DNA from: Malus domestica
Taxonomy: Eukaryota; Streptophyta; Magnoliopsida; Rosales; Rosaceae
Reading direction: 5' to 3'
Assembly: GCF_042453785.1 (NCBI RefSeq)
Contig: NC_091661.1
Location: 31,487,501-31,551,500 of the forward strand
Length of the DNA: 64,000 bases
In this document: positions 1-11,353 of the stretch, one piece after another
Layout of the letters: every line of letters starts with the position of its first letter
Position numbering within the stretch: the first letter of the stretch is position 1
Program-made: the position numbers and the translations under genes
The notes under the pieces: generated by a model
Databases searched by the model: none
What the model saw: only the letters and a program-made list of their open reading frames with translations
What the model was told of the DNA's origin: nothing

Positions 1-111
1 TTCACTTGTTTATAGCTTTATGTCACCATCTGCGTTTATAATCATATGCCTTCAAACATTGTTTCTTTATTTTCTCGTTTGGTATCCTGAAGTACATCCT
101 TAATCTTTTAG

Positions 112-2109
112 ATGCCCAGGGTGGTCATGACCTCCCTAACTATTATCCCCAAGAAGATGATAGAGGTTCTATCCGAGCAATTAGAGATACCGACTCCATA
201 AATGCGTCGTATGATCGTTACCTGCGCAGTGCGGTACCTACTTTTCTCTTTCTGGAACCGTCACAATTTTTTACCATATGTTTTAAGTTTTGGGGGCTAA
301 TGTTACATGTAATGTTTCAGCAAATTTCATCATATAGCGGAGGGCAGTCTGCTAGAAACATGAGTGGGGGACCACCTGGTCGTGCTGTTGATGATCCACG
401 CATGATGGGAATTGGGGGTGTTGACCCAGGGGCACCTGTTAAAGATAGGGTCTTAGGAATGGGAAGTGGACGGCCTGACGCTCCCCTTCCTCCTGGTGCT
501 ACCAGTACGCTATTTGTGGAGGGATTGCCTCCCAACTGTACTAGACGTGAAGTAGCTCGTATCCTTTAATTTTTTTAGGGGTTGCAGTTTTATTTCTCTT
601 TTTATCATTACTTGCACTTTACCTTTTTAGAGTTTTCCCTTCACTTGGTTTCATAGATATCTTTAGGCCTTTCGTTGGCTACAAGGAAGTGAGACTCGTG
701 AGCAAGGAATCGAGACATGTGAGTTTATCTTTTGCAAGGAATAGATTTAATTGTTAGTGATTGATGGATTCACAAATAATTAACCTGTGCAGCCTGGAGG
801 AGATCCGCTGATACTTTGTTTTGTTGATTTTTTGAGTCCGGCCCATGCAGCAACTGCTATGGATGCATTGCAAGGTAAGCTTAATTTTTTATTTAATTTG
901 TTGAAATTATAGCACCATAGTTTTGTTGCTTTTTCTTATGCCATTGTTGGAGGAGATGCATTTCCTAAAAAAAATTCTCCACTTCACAAGAAGATGGATT
1001 GGCAAATGATAAAAAGGATTTGCACCAATAGTATGGATTGTTGTTTGGCAGTTCTATGTAATTAACCAAAAGAGCCAATACGTTACCAAAGTTTACAAAT
1101 GTATAGTAGAATGGGCAGACAAGATTGCTTTGCTTCAATTCATATGGAAACTTTGTACACAGGATTTGTGACTTTAAACCCCTTTTAACTTCCAAAGCTA
1201 CTTTCAACCACTTCAAAGATTCCCAAACCCTTAGTTTTGTGGCATTTATTTTCTGTTTAAAGTGAGATAATTCACAATTCAAGGTGTGGGACTACGTTTT
1301 TTAAAGACGACGTGATTTTTGGGCCATTTTTATTGGATTTACGAGGTGAGCACAGATTACCGCTGCCCATAGGTCTTGGTTTCACCCGTGACTTTAAGTT
1401 AGAAGTTGCATGGTCAGCAAAGTCATCCAGTACCAGGACACCACAAACCAAACTTGTTAAATTGTTCCAAACACTGGAAGGGATTGCCTTCATGGTTCAT
1501 TTGTTATCTTCCAAGGTTCTATGAAGGCCTTGAATCTGGTTGGTTTCTCGGGACGTGATTTTTCCCTTAATTAGTCAAGTAGGACTGCAAGACTGATGAG
1601 AATTTTTGTTTGGCCACTCTTGTAATTCCAGTCTATGAGTAGTGCTGGGGACAGTGGTGCTCTCAGTATAGTTATCTCATGTTTTAGCCTACACTTTTGT
1701 CTTTTGTTCCTGTTAGATGAAATCTCATTATGAGGTTTCCCTAGCGGTATTGTATACTTTATGTCAAGAGAGAAAGCTCATCACCTTCATTTTTGGAATG
1801 AGGGGAGACCCATTTTTACCATTCTGTCAATCTAGGGCGTGTGGCGAACCCAGGTTTGCGACTTAGGTGTGTTGAAAAGTGATGGGTGTTAAATATTTAA
1901 GATAACGGTTTAACGTCTTTATCTCATCTATCTGCTGATGCCCTCAATCGGCATTGAGAACGTACCCAGTTGTTACAGCGTAAATGGTCAAGCTCGATTT
2001 TGCAGGTTATAAATTCGATGAGCATGACCGTGACTCGGTCAATTTAAGGTTGCAATTCGCTCGCTATCCTGGTGCGAGGTCAGGTGGTGGGCACCGAGGG
2101 AAGCGTTGA
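112..2109 (+). CDS. RRM RNA-binding protein, NSR-like (5' end outside window)
   Basis: This is the 3' portion of a gene for an RNA-binding protein with a single C-terminal RRM. Visible exons are 112-233, 321-558, 657-718, 793-874 and 2006-2109 (TGA); all join in one frame to give about 201 residues. The RRM begins at STLFVEGLPP (RNP2-like), continues through a REVAHIFRPFVGYKEVRLV segment, and has LILCFVDF as its RNP1-like strand. It ends in a glycine- and arginine-rich tail (GARSGGGHRGKR). This pattern fits the plant nuclear speckle RNA-binding proteins NSRa/NSRb, which modulate alternative splicing; the family assignment is from memory. The donor after exon 321-558 is GTATCCTTTA, a U12-type 5' splice site. 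The last intron (875-2005) is unusually long at 1131 bp. The first exons and start codon lie left of the window. Confidence 0.85.
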
Positions 2110-3048
2110 ATTATGCGGTTTTTCAGGTGATTCACACAATTTTCGATCGGTGCAACCGTTTATTATTCATGGCCGTTAGGTGCTGAGTTAAAACTAAAAA
2201 AATCACGCTAAACCGTCGAACGACTCTTCTCTGTAGGACTTGCTTGATTCGGGAGGTTGTGATAATGAGGGGCGATACAGCAAACTTGCAGTTTCGAGAA
2301 TTAAAGGCGCATAGTTAGGACCAACTCGCTTGGGTGGTTCCCTCTAATTCTAGAGTGCTTTTCTGTTTAGACACCTGCAGACTTTATTTCTTTTACTTTG
2401 ATTTGAACTGTTCCGTTTCGTTACCAGTATGATTACTTACGGATATTTTGCCATGCGTTTGCTAGAAAATGTAAACTTAAATAAGTTGAACATGTTGAAG
2501 TCTCCTTGCATTTGCATATGCTCTGGGATTAGGGTCTAGGTTTGATATTTATTCGGTGATGAAGTGCGGTGACTGTTGTAGGTTTCGTTTTGTATTGACA
2601 GTAACTGGCTTTTGTGGTAACTGTTGTAGGTCTCGTTTTATATTGAAAATAACTGGCTTTTTCTGTGTTGTTGCTCATTTTTTTTCTCAAAGATGTCATG
2701 AATTTTGTTTGTCGTAAGAGTCAGTACACTATGTACCAAATTATCGCTGCATGGAAGCATTCTTGCTTTTGGTTTTCAAGTTTTTTGACTGGGTTTGGGT
2801 TGAATTGTAGATGGACCTAATCCTAACATGATTCGATTGTGATGTACTAGAGTCTACCCTAGAATCGAAGAATTAACATGATATCGGAAGATTTGTCGTA
2901 AGGGATGTTTTTGGATTTCACTTTCCTACACTACTGGGGAGGCAGCTACTGTAATTAGGTGCATATTAGGGCTTGATTCTTTTACTAACATCATACTCTC
3001 CTATTTTGTTTCTCTTCCCTTTTCATGGGGTGATATTCTAATAATCTC
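2110..3048. other. 3' flank of the RRM gene, no gene seen
   Basis: Directly after the stop codon lies AT-rich sequence that should include the 3' UTR. I see no reading frame with a recognisable family here. Two short near-identical phrases (about 2572-2600 and 2618-2650, both containing 'gttgtaggt' and a TTTTGT/TTTTAT stretch) form a weak local duplication. Confidence 0.5.
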
Positions 3049-3114
3049 CGGGGAGGACGAGGAAGTTCGGTGCAAGTTGAGCACACTGCACCGAACTTCC
3101 GGTCCTCCTCCCCG
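3049..3114. repeat. GC-rich inverted repeat (hairpin)
   Basis: Arms 3049-3074 and 3087-3114 are inverted copies, with a perfect 14-bp inner stem (GGAAGTTCGGTGCA against its complement) and an outer stem of matching GGGGAGGA-type sequence broken by a small bulge. The loop is about 12 bases. Just downstream, 3125-3160 and 3176-3204 share the phrase GAGAGTCAATGACTCA. It could be a small MITE remnant or a transcribed hairpin. Confidence 0.65.
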
Positions 3115-3223
3115 TAGCATGCCTAGAGTGAGAGTGAGAGTCAATGACTCAATGGCATACCCTTTAACTCTGTAGAGTGAGAGTCAATGACTCATTGGCA
3201 TGGTAGCACGCGTTCATTGTAGT

Positions 3224-3780
3224 CTAGGCATTATCCAGTTGGAAATTTATGGTTTCATATTTTCTTGCATTTCCACAAGGTCCTATCTTGTCATCGGCTA
3301 ATAAATGTTGAAGACAGAGAAAAGAACGACAATCGTGATCTTTTTCCACGGATTCATTAAGCATTGCTTTTGCTTCACCGCTGCGGGAACTGCCAAAGTT
3401 GGGGTTGGTCTTCTGTAAGAGAATTGAGGCACCTTTGCTCTTGTGGTTTTGAACGAGCAAAATAATGAACTTTCTGTTTGCTGCAATTGCCGTCCCCATG
3501 ATCAAACCCCTCTCAGGATGGTAAATCTTGCACTTGCCATGTTGTTTGACAATTGCAAGACCCTTTTCTTGCAGCTGCCAATACAAAGTAAATTGTTCTT
3601 TAAATCTGGTACATAAAACACCCCAATGATTACATTGACTTCCATGACAACATTCCCTTTCCCTAGCACAGCCAAGCTCGAGTTGTTCCCCAATTTTGTT
3701 TGATCATCAATTGTTGTCTTCCTCTGTGCATCAATGAGATTCGTCCCTTCTGCTGCTGCAAAGATCCCAGCCTTCACTCT
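3224..3780 (-). pseudogene. Ty1/copia polyprotein remnant (protease/pre-integrase region)
   Basis: Two overlapping minus-strand frames resemble the copia segment between the protease and integrase zinc finger: KLGNNSSLAVLGKGNVVMEV and FYVPDLKNNLLCIG in one frame, then QLQEKGLAIVKQHGKCKIYH in another. The frame change near 3580 shows a frameshift, and no complete gag or pol is present, so this is a decayed fragment. It lies downstream of, and in the same orientation as, the LTR and primer-binding site at 3940-4230, so both probably belong to one internally deleted element. The stretch 3239-3405 also occurs at 16018-16202. Confidence 0.75.
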
Positions 3781-3954
3781 TCACCAAGCCCCAATATTCC
3801 TTGAAGCGCAAGAAATTCTCCATGAACACCATCAAACTTTGGGATTGCAGGTTGCATAAAGCTGCTTTCAGGCCATGTGTGGCTGCTGAACGATAAAACT
3901 AGCTCCTGAGTTACATGCTTTGATCAGGCCCCGTGATGGGGCTCTAATACCAGA

Positions 3955-4230
3955 TGTTAGAATCGAGAATGAACACTTGATAAAACTAGTAGATAAATGT
4001 TTGATTTGCACTCAATAGTTGGAAGAATTTCTATTAATGAATTCAAGAGCAACAATGGCGTTAAACAGCCTTACAAAGAACTGAAAGTTGAAAGTACAGC
4101 TCACATTTTAACAACCCTAATTACGTGGTACACGACTAAAGTTGGAAACAAACTAAACAACTTGAACCACTACTTGAAACAAGCCATAGAAACTAGGAAA
4201 CCCAACCCTAACGGCTAGGAAACCAAAACA
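3955..4230 (-). mobile_element. Copia-type LTR with adjacent primer-binding site
   Basis: Read on the minus strand, the segment starts TGTTTTGG at 4230 and ends CTAACA at 3955. It is followed after two bases by TGGTATTAGAGCC (about 3940-3952), close to the initiator-tRNA-Met primer-binding site TGGTATCAGAGC. This is the layout of a 5' LTR plus PBS. The LTR is about 276 bp. No matching 3' LTR was found, so the element is truncated. The right edge sits three bases beyond the CNGC stop codon. Confidence 0.65.
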
Positions 4231-4233
4231 ACT

Positions 4234-7134
4234 TCAACGGTGTAGTTTCTGTTCTCTTATTATTTCAATGCCTCTTTTCATGTCCTTGATCGTAAGCGTA
4301 AACCCTTCGACTTTTGTGCAGCACATAACACTCTTGGTAGAGCGAGAGGTCGTCCCTTCATAGAATGCCCGTGCTCGAACAAGTTCTTCTCTGTAAAAAT
4401 CACCTTTATGAAATAACCGGTTACTTGTAGGTGTGCAGGTCATCACTGTCCCTTGCGTGATGAGTAATATCTCTTCAAATTGTTCCCCCTTTGGATCAAT
4501 ATAGGTGTTCGCCTCAAGAATCACGGGCTTAAGATAATCACAGAATGCTTCAAACTCCTTTTCTTTCATATTATGAAGCTCCGTAGCCTAGAGGAAGACA
4601 CAAGTATACGAGAAATATAAAGAGCAAGTCCAACGAAAATGTATTGTCCAGAATTGAACTAGGCCTGCTATGGCCGTGAGCATTCAAGCATAGGTTACCA
4701 TTTTTAATACAAAATCTTACTCTTTTTAGTGTATCTAGGCAGAGACGGCGCTTGATATTAACCCTATCTTTCCAGGGAAGAATATCGTTGATAGTTATTA
4801 TGTTGATGTCTTTATCCGCTTTCAATTCGTTTAATGCACATGTCATGATCCTTTCTTTCAAATCCAAAGGGAGGCCATTCTCATCTAACCATGATGCTAT
4901 CTGAGGATTTCTCTTATTCCTCATTTCCCTCAACTTTCTGTTCTCCTTTGATAATTCAGCTGTCGACTGGGCATGCATCTGTTCCACAACATGTTGGTTT
5001 TAGTATTTTCTATACAAAAATTAATAAATTAACTTTCTTTGCCAACTTGAAAGGTTTTGTTCAATTGGAACTTTTATTCGAAGACTCGGTAGTGAGTACC
5101 AACCTGCACAATTGCATTGAGATATATCAAAACGAATAGCATGCCGATAACATTAATAAGAATCGCAAAGAGGTCTTCCCATGCATAGCTGCTAGTCTGG
5201 AGATTTTGCCCAAAAGAGCTGCAAAAAAGAAACAGAAAACCCTAAATTCATTGAGCTCAAGCAAGTCATATCACTTCTCTTTGGAAAATAATAATAGCAA
5301 TAATGAAGAACGAACCTTAAATTTCGTAAGCCCCACCAAAAACAGTGCAAGAATTTCTGTGGAAAATCTGTTGAGCTCAAGATACCAGATTGAATGGCAT
5401 CAAGAAATATACCGAAATCAAAAGACGTTGCGGTTGGTGGATTTGCATGACATAGATTATTTAGAAGCGTGACATTTCTCATGAATGTATCCTTGTCCTC
5501 ACAATAAAAACCTCCAAGTTCACAACCATTTTCATTTCGACAAGCATACTTCCAGCAATCCATCAATCGTTGAAATGAAAGAAAGTACCAAAGAGCTCCG
5601 AAAACCTAAAGGGATGAAAATGACGTTAGAAGCTGCATGAAAATTTACAAACGTTCTACCATATTTATGTCAGAAAATACGTTAATAAACTCATAGAATG
5701 ATAAAAATAAACTAATTAAGTAGTAAGGAATAGTTATTTAGTACTACGGTTTAATGATATTCTTCTTCACTTGTAAGTGAGAGGTCTTATGTTCGATTCT
5801 CGCTAAAGACAAATTTGAACCACATTATTATGCTAGCCCATTTAGTCCACTCCCCTATCCTTGTAGATAATATCGTATCTTCAAAAAGTAGTAAGGAATA
5901 AGACTTACATGACTAGCAAGAATGAACTCAAAGATTATGAAAACGCCACGAATCCAGAATTTGCCAACACCCTTAAACCATTTTATAGGAGTGTCTTGGG
6001 TTATATGCTCACGCAATTGATAAATGCGTCCAACCCGGACCACGTATTGCAGCACAAGAAGAGAGTTCACCATCATTCTATAAGAACCCGGGAGCCTTAT
6101 TATTTTTGTGAACGAGAGAATAACAACCTGTAAAAACCATAATGGATTCTTAAGCCAACAATTAAACGACAATGTTGAATCAATTAGGAATCAATATCGG
6201 TCCTAGTTAGTAGTAATTAATATAGTTCAGAAAGGGAAAGGTTGATCTCTGACTTGTGGAACAGGAGCAACAGCCAAAACAACAATTGGCAACCATTGCT
6301 TAATAATCCTCCAACGATTAAAACGATCCTCAAGAACATTCCAGATAATGTCATATGCGTAAAAGATATCTGTGAGGAATCGCAAATAAAGAGCCGTAAC
6401 TTTCAACTTTCTGTCCAATCTGGTACACTTGATGTCTATGTTGACTATAGGAATGTATAAAAATAAAGGATCCACTGATACCGCAAACCCACAGATTAGT
6501 ATCAACACAGCACTCCAAACTTGACAAAATTCCCCATTCGGATTTAAGAGTCTTCTAAATGTTGGTCCAAAACGCCACCTTTCCTTAATCGCTACTCTCC
6601 GTTGTATCCATTCTGCACGTTCTCTTCCAAAACGCCAGCTTTCCTTAATCCCTTCTCTCGGTTGTCTCCTTTCTGCCCATTCTCTTACAGGGGACGTAAC
6701 ACTAGAAACATCAAAGTTTACCAGCCAGGAACAAAAACACAATAAATTTCAATATTTCACTAATAACCCGAAGCAGTAAGCATAATATATTTGCATATTG
6801 GCAGTGATTTATTTGTGTATCTGGTTTACGAAACTAACCTCTTCGTCGGATTCAACTTTTCCAAAGGAATCGGGTTTGCACGCTCCCCTGTAGTTGCCGC
6901 AGGATTCGGATTTGCACTACTGGACAGAACACAAGAAACATCAAAGTTTACCAACCAGGAACAAAAACACAATAAATTTCAATATTTCACTAATAAACCT
7001 CAGCAGTAAGCATAATATATTTGCTTATGGCAGATTGATTTATTTGTATATCTGGTTTACGAAACTAACCTCGGACTTTCAATTATCCCTCTCTCAACGG
7101 AAATCGTTATCTCAGAGGAGCTTAGTGGATCCAT
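4234..7134 (-). CDS. Cyclic nucleotide-gated ion channel (CNGC), C-terminally short
   Basis: This encodes a plasma-membrane CNGC-type cation channel. Eight exons read on the minus strand join in one frame: 7134-7070, 6919-6839, 6683-6254, 6127-5909, 5605-5316, 5218-5104, 4978-4721 and 4587-4234, giving 603 aa. S1-S2 lie in exon 3 (AVSVDPLFLYIP), S3-S4 in exon 4 and the pore in exons 5-6 (FWWGLRNLSS, then the plant CNGC filter GQN at residues 365-367). The C-linker is in exon 7 and the cyclic-nucleotide-binding domain in exon 8, with GDFYREEL at 548-555. I chose the ATG at 7134 because its exon joins in frame to the next two. The protein stops right after the CNBD and lacks the usual calmodulin-binding/IQ tail; the stop is three bases from a copia LTR. 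Exons 1-3 sit in a 230-bp duplicated block. It may be expressed or a recent pseudogene. Confidence 0.8.
5733..5886 (+). mobile_element. SINE inside a CNGC intron
   Basis: A 154-bp insertion is flanked by the perfect 14-bp direct repeat AGTAGTAAGGAATA at 5719-5732 and 5887-5900. It carries a B-box-like TGTTCGATTCTCG near 5790 and the tail phrase 'ttgaaccacattatt', which also occurs near 43770. This is the structure of a tRNA-derived SINE with a target-site duplication, lying in the intron between CNGC exons 4 and 5. Confidence 0.75.
6700..7075. repeat. 230-bp-period direct duplication in the CNGC 5' region
   Basis: The block around 6700-6845 recurs at about 6930-7075 with a shift of 230 bp (for example TCAAAGTTTACC at 6711 and 6941). 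The duplicated sequence is mostly intron plus splice donors: both copies end at GTTAGTTTCGTAAACCAG (minus strand). CNGC exon 2 (6839-6919) lies between the copies. Confidence 0.85.
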
Positions 7135-7879
7135 GTATAACCCAAAGGAGCTTTCTCGACGTATACCTCAAGAGTTCTGCTGGTACAGTTGATACCTGCA
7201 AAGATGGAACAATATAGTTCATGAAAATTACGAACTACTACGTTCTAGGCCATGCATGACCAGTAATACCTCAAATCAACGCGGCCTCAGATTGGGAAGC
7301 GTTCTTAGAGTGGAAATTAGCAAACGAAGAGTCCCCTTTTAAAGAAAACAAGTAATGAAGTCCAATCAAAATATTAAGTTTCGGAGAAATTTACCGCTTA
7401 TAAATTTGTTCTTTCCGATTACAGTTATCTAGTTTAATATTATTTCAACCTGGCAACTATATCCTGGAAACCTACTAGCGGAAAAATTAAGGGAACTTTC
7501 ATGAAAAGAGTTTAAACTAAGTTTATTTTAATAAAAAATTCATGCTATAACTTTATTTAATTAAAAAGACTTAAATTTTAATGAAAAACCCGTGAATTTT
7601 AATAAAAAGGACAAAAGAACTTACATTTTAATGAAAAAGACATAATTTTAATAAAAATGACAAAAAATCTGACACGCGGACTCACGGTACACTGTTTATG
7701 AAACTTACCACACTGTTTATGAAATTTACTACACTGTTTATGAAAACTTGCGATACTGTTTATGAAACTTACGACACTATTTATGAAAATTTACTACAAA
7801 GAGTTCCTCAAGAACCATACAGCTTATTTAATCTCCCATGATTGCTGCATGAGATACCCAGTTGTTCCTCCCTTCTTTT
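7135..7879. other. Upstream region of the CNGC gene with short tandem repeats
   Basis: This should hold the CNGC promoter and 5' UTR. From about 7510 to 7665 there are irregular repeats of an AATTTTAATGAAAAAGAC-like unit, and from 7687 to 7797 five imperfect copies of a unit of about 22 bp containing ACACTGTTTATGAAA. I see no gene. Confidence 0.7.
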
Positions 7880-10800
7880 CAGGGCCGTCTCTGAGATTTC
7901 AGGGCCCTGTGCCAAATTTATAAAAGAGGCTCTTCTTAAGACAACCAAAAAAAAAAAAAATTAATTGAACAAAGTATTGATGCTAAAAAGCAATATTGAA
8001 ACAAACTTTAAAACTCAAACTAATCATCGGTTTCTAAATATCATTAAATGTAAAGAAAGGTACAAAAATAACCATATTATTAAATAATCAACAATTAGTT
8101 CAATCCTAAGAAACCAAATAAACAAAACTTTAAAAAGTCTAGCATTGAAGTTTCACTTAAAGATGCTTCTTCGTGCATTCTTTGCTGCAAAATCATCAAT
8201 TAAACCTTCATAATCAATTTTGTGTAAAAAACCACTTTCAATCGATATCAAAGCAAGTCCATTTAACCTTTCCTGCAACATAGTTGATCGCAAGTATGAT
8301 TTTAATAACTTTAACTTTGAGAAACTTCTTTCCACAGATGCAACGGTAACAAGTACAGTCAACCAAATTCTGTACGCAGTGCTTGCAGTCGCGCATCCTC
8401 TTCAAATAGTTCAATATGTCAATTGATGTCTTCATTTCTTTCGGCAAAGGCTCTTGTAAAAGCTTCAACTCTACAAATAATGCATCCCCATCAACATCAA
8501 AGAACTCACATTTCTTGAGAAAGTTTTGAAGGCGGTCACAACAATCTTTCAATTTATCATTGTCCATCGAATTCAACCTTTCTGAAATGAACAAAAACCC
8601 AAATATATCATCATATGCTTGATATTCTTCAAATCTTCTCTTCAATGAACCAATAGCTTGATCTATTATATATAAGAAGTAATGAACCCTAAAAGATTCA
8701 TCCGCTGATTGTTCAGTTGATTAGGATGATTCGTCATCACTCTCATCAAAGTGTCTCTTTCTACGAACTTGACGCTTTTCCGGAAACACGGAATCAATTT
8801 CCATTTCAATAGCAAGTTTTTTAGCATTAATCATGTCCTCTGCAAACCCAGTTTCTCTATACTTTTCAAAATAAGCAATCAATCCCTGCACTTGTTCTAT
8901 AGCAACATTAATACATATGTCTTTAGATTGCAAGTCTTTGCTAACCTCATTAATAGCAGCCAATACTTCGTACCAAATAGTCATGCCCAATAAAAATTCA
9001 AAATTCCCAATTTCATTTGTTGCCAAAGATTTAGTTGCACCTCTTGTTACTAAGTTATTGTCACTTTCTGCTAGTTGGAGTAAAGTTTTTTTTATTTGTA
9101 CAGGTTATGATTGAATTGTTTTAACACTCACAACATGGCTTTCCCATCGTGTGGCCAACAATGATTTGAGAGTCATTCATTTTATATTTTCTTTCAGAAT
9201 CTGCCATCGTTTTGTAGAATTAGCGAACAAGCTATAAATACGTTGTACTGTTCCAAAAAAAGTCTTTAGTTTTGCCACAAGAGTTTGCCATATCACAAAG
9301 AGTTAAGTTGAGACTATGGCAACCGCATGGAGTATACATTGCCCTATGATTTATATCCAAAAGCCTCTTCTGTAAACCTTGGTGTCTCCCTTTCATATTT
9401 GATCCATTATCATATCCTTGCCCTCTCACATCATCAATATCAAGATCAAAAGCTTTTAATAGATTCTGTAACTCTTCAAACAATCCTTGTCCAGATGTGT
9501 TATTCACATTCAGATACTGCAAAAAATATTCTTCTACTTTTACTGGAGTACTATTCACATCCACACGTCTTAAGATCAAAGTCATCTGTTCTTGGTGGCT
9601 AATATTAGGAGTACAATCAAGTATCACAGTAAAATATTTAGCTTCTTTTATTTTCTGAATGATTGCAGCTTTGATTTCACAAAATATCAACAATATCAAT
9701 TCATTCTGGATGGTATGACTAAGATAATGGTAACGAATCTCATTTTTTTGAAAACGTTGAAGATGTTTCTTTATCGGTGGATCAGATTCAGCCATCATTT
9801 GAACAAGGCCCATAAAATTTCCATTGCTTTCTTCATAAAGCGTATCGTTTGTTCCACGAAATGCCAAAGTCTATTTAGCTAGATATTTCACAATGGAAAT
9901 CAACATTCGTAGTAACTCCCTCCAATGCCCTTTTTCTTTCTTGATTTGGTTCTGCACATCTTTGTCAATTGTTTCATTTTTTTTCCAATCAAAGACGCAA
10001 ATCAATCCAAGTGGTCATGTTCGAGATGTGATCAGAACTGATTTCATGCTCTTTAAGCCTCACACTGAGATGTGTCCAATCTTTGTAGCCCTCATTTGCT
10101 AATTGACCTTTGAGATGCCCTTTCTTAAACAATTTGCAACAAAAACAGAACACTTTATCAATATCTTTTGAATGCACTAGCCAATCTCTATCATGTTTCT
10201 CTCTATTGGACAAGTATCAAATGTAAAAGGCTGCATTAAAACGCCTATTAAACTGATCTTTAGGACCTTTCTCAATTGATAGATCTCTTACAGGATCTTT
10301 TTCTACTAACAAATCAATCCATTTGGGATCAAGACTATCCCAAATTTGAGGATCATAAACGTTCGAGGGAATGGACTCACTCGGTTGTCCAGTGAAGACA
10401 TTATGAGCATCATCATAATTATCAATCTCTTCAAGAATGTCATCAATTTCATCATGGCCCAAATCATCAACTAATTTCTCATTGTCAATGTGTTGTTCAT
10501 TAACTAAATCATCCACCGAACTTTGTGGTTCTTTTTCTTTAACAAAAAACCTATCAATAGCTCATTTTTTAGACTGAGTCAACTGTTCAACCCTTCTTTT
10601 TCTTTGATGCTTCAAGTAGCCAGATGAATATTTTCTAGTAAGTGTCATCTTTTATATCTCAAACAAGATCACAATTAAATTATAATAAGTATGAACAATA
10701 AAACCTGATAGTCCGCAATGTGTGTGCGTCTAGTATTTTTTGCGATTGCTCCCTCTTGTTGTGATGATTACTTGATTAATTTCTATGAGTTTTGCCCTGA

Positions 10801-11353
10801 AAAGTATACAAGAAAAAAATTCATTATAGATGAGAAATACCTAAATTTTCAAATTTCAACTTCATATACTTAAATTTATAAATTACTTACTTTAATCGAA
10901 GTCTGCATCATTTTGATCACTTGAACTGTCTTCGTAATTTGAAAATTTCTATTCAATTGGATGAAATTATGAACTAGGGTTTAGTGGTTTGTGGGGGGAA
11001 AAAGCAGTGGAGAGAGAACTCGGATGCAATGGGAGGGATGAGGCGTCAAAGGAAAAAAAAAAGACTCTTAAGTCTCTGATTAGACTTTAGCGTGAAAAAT
11101 AAGGAAAAAAGTGAGATATAGTTTTATAAAATATATAATTTCATAAGGAATTGATGGGTGTGTGGGATTATAGGCATGTAGCCAGTAGTATTGTGGGCCT
11201 ACTCCTATTATATATATTATATCTATTGTGTTGGTTAGATTTTTATATGATATTTTTATATAACTACATTTAATATAAAATTATTCTGGGGGCCCCTCAA
11301 ATTTTGGGACCCTATGCAAAGGAACCTATCAGACTCCTCCAAAGCCGGCACTG
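7880..11353 (-). mobile_element. hAT-family DNA transposon (decayed)
   Basis: Outer ends are similar inverted sequences: CAGGGCCGTCTCTGAG on the left and CAGTGCCGGCTTTGGAG (minus strand) on the right, each followed by a TGGGACC/AGGGCCC-like patch. The interior encodes a broken hAT transposase. The 8-bp flanks do not match, so I cannot show a target duplication. Sequence from 10649 to 11353 is AT-rich 5' non-coding element sequence. Confidence 0.65.
8153..10648 (-). pseudogene. TTF-type zinc-finger hAT transposase, disrupted
   Basis: Reading from the ATG at 10648, the protein starts MTLTRKYSSGYLKHQRKRR and soon meets an in-frame TGA near 10558. It continues in pieces: an acidic N-terminal region (10217-10516), a TTF-type zinc finger with FCFCCKLF (9989-10213), a DUF4371-type catalytic region with GYDNGSNMKGRHQGLQ and CGCHSLNLTLCDMA (9232-9867), middle segments at 8721-9026 and 8238-8645, and a C-terminal dimerisation motif VASVERSFSKLKLLKSYLRS (8153-8362). 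The pieces lie in order on one strand but in different frames with stops between them. It resembles the ZMYM1-like domesticated and transposon proteins of plants. It cannot make a full transposase. Confidence 0.85.

Noticed and set aside
4234..7134. Calling the CNGC gene a pseudogene
   Set aside because: The pieces looked scattered at first, but all eight exons have usable splice sites and join in frame without a stop.
7687..7797. CRISPR-like array
   Set aside because: Short imperfect repeats without unique spacers in a plant genome; an ordinary tandem repeat.
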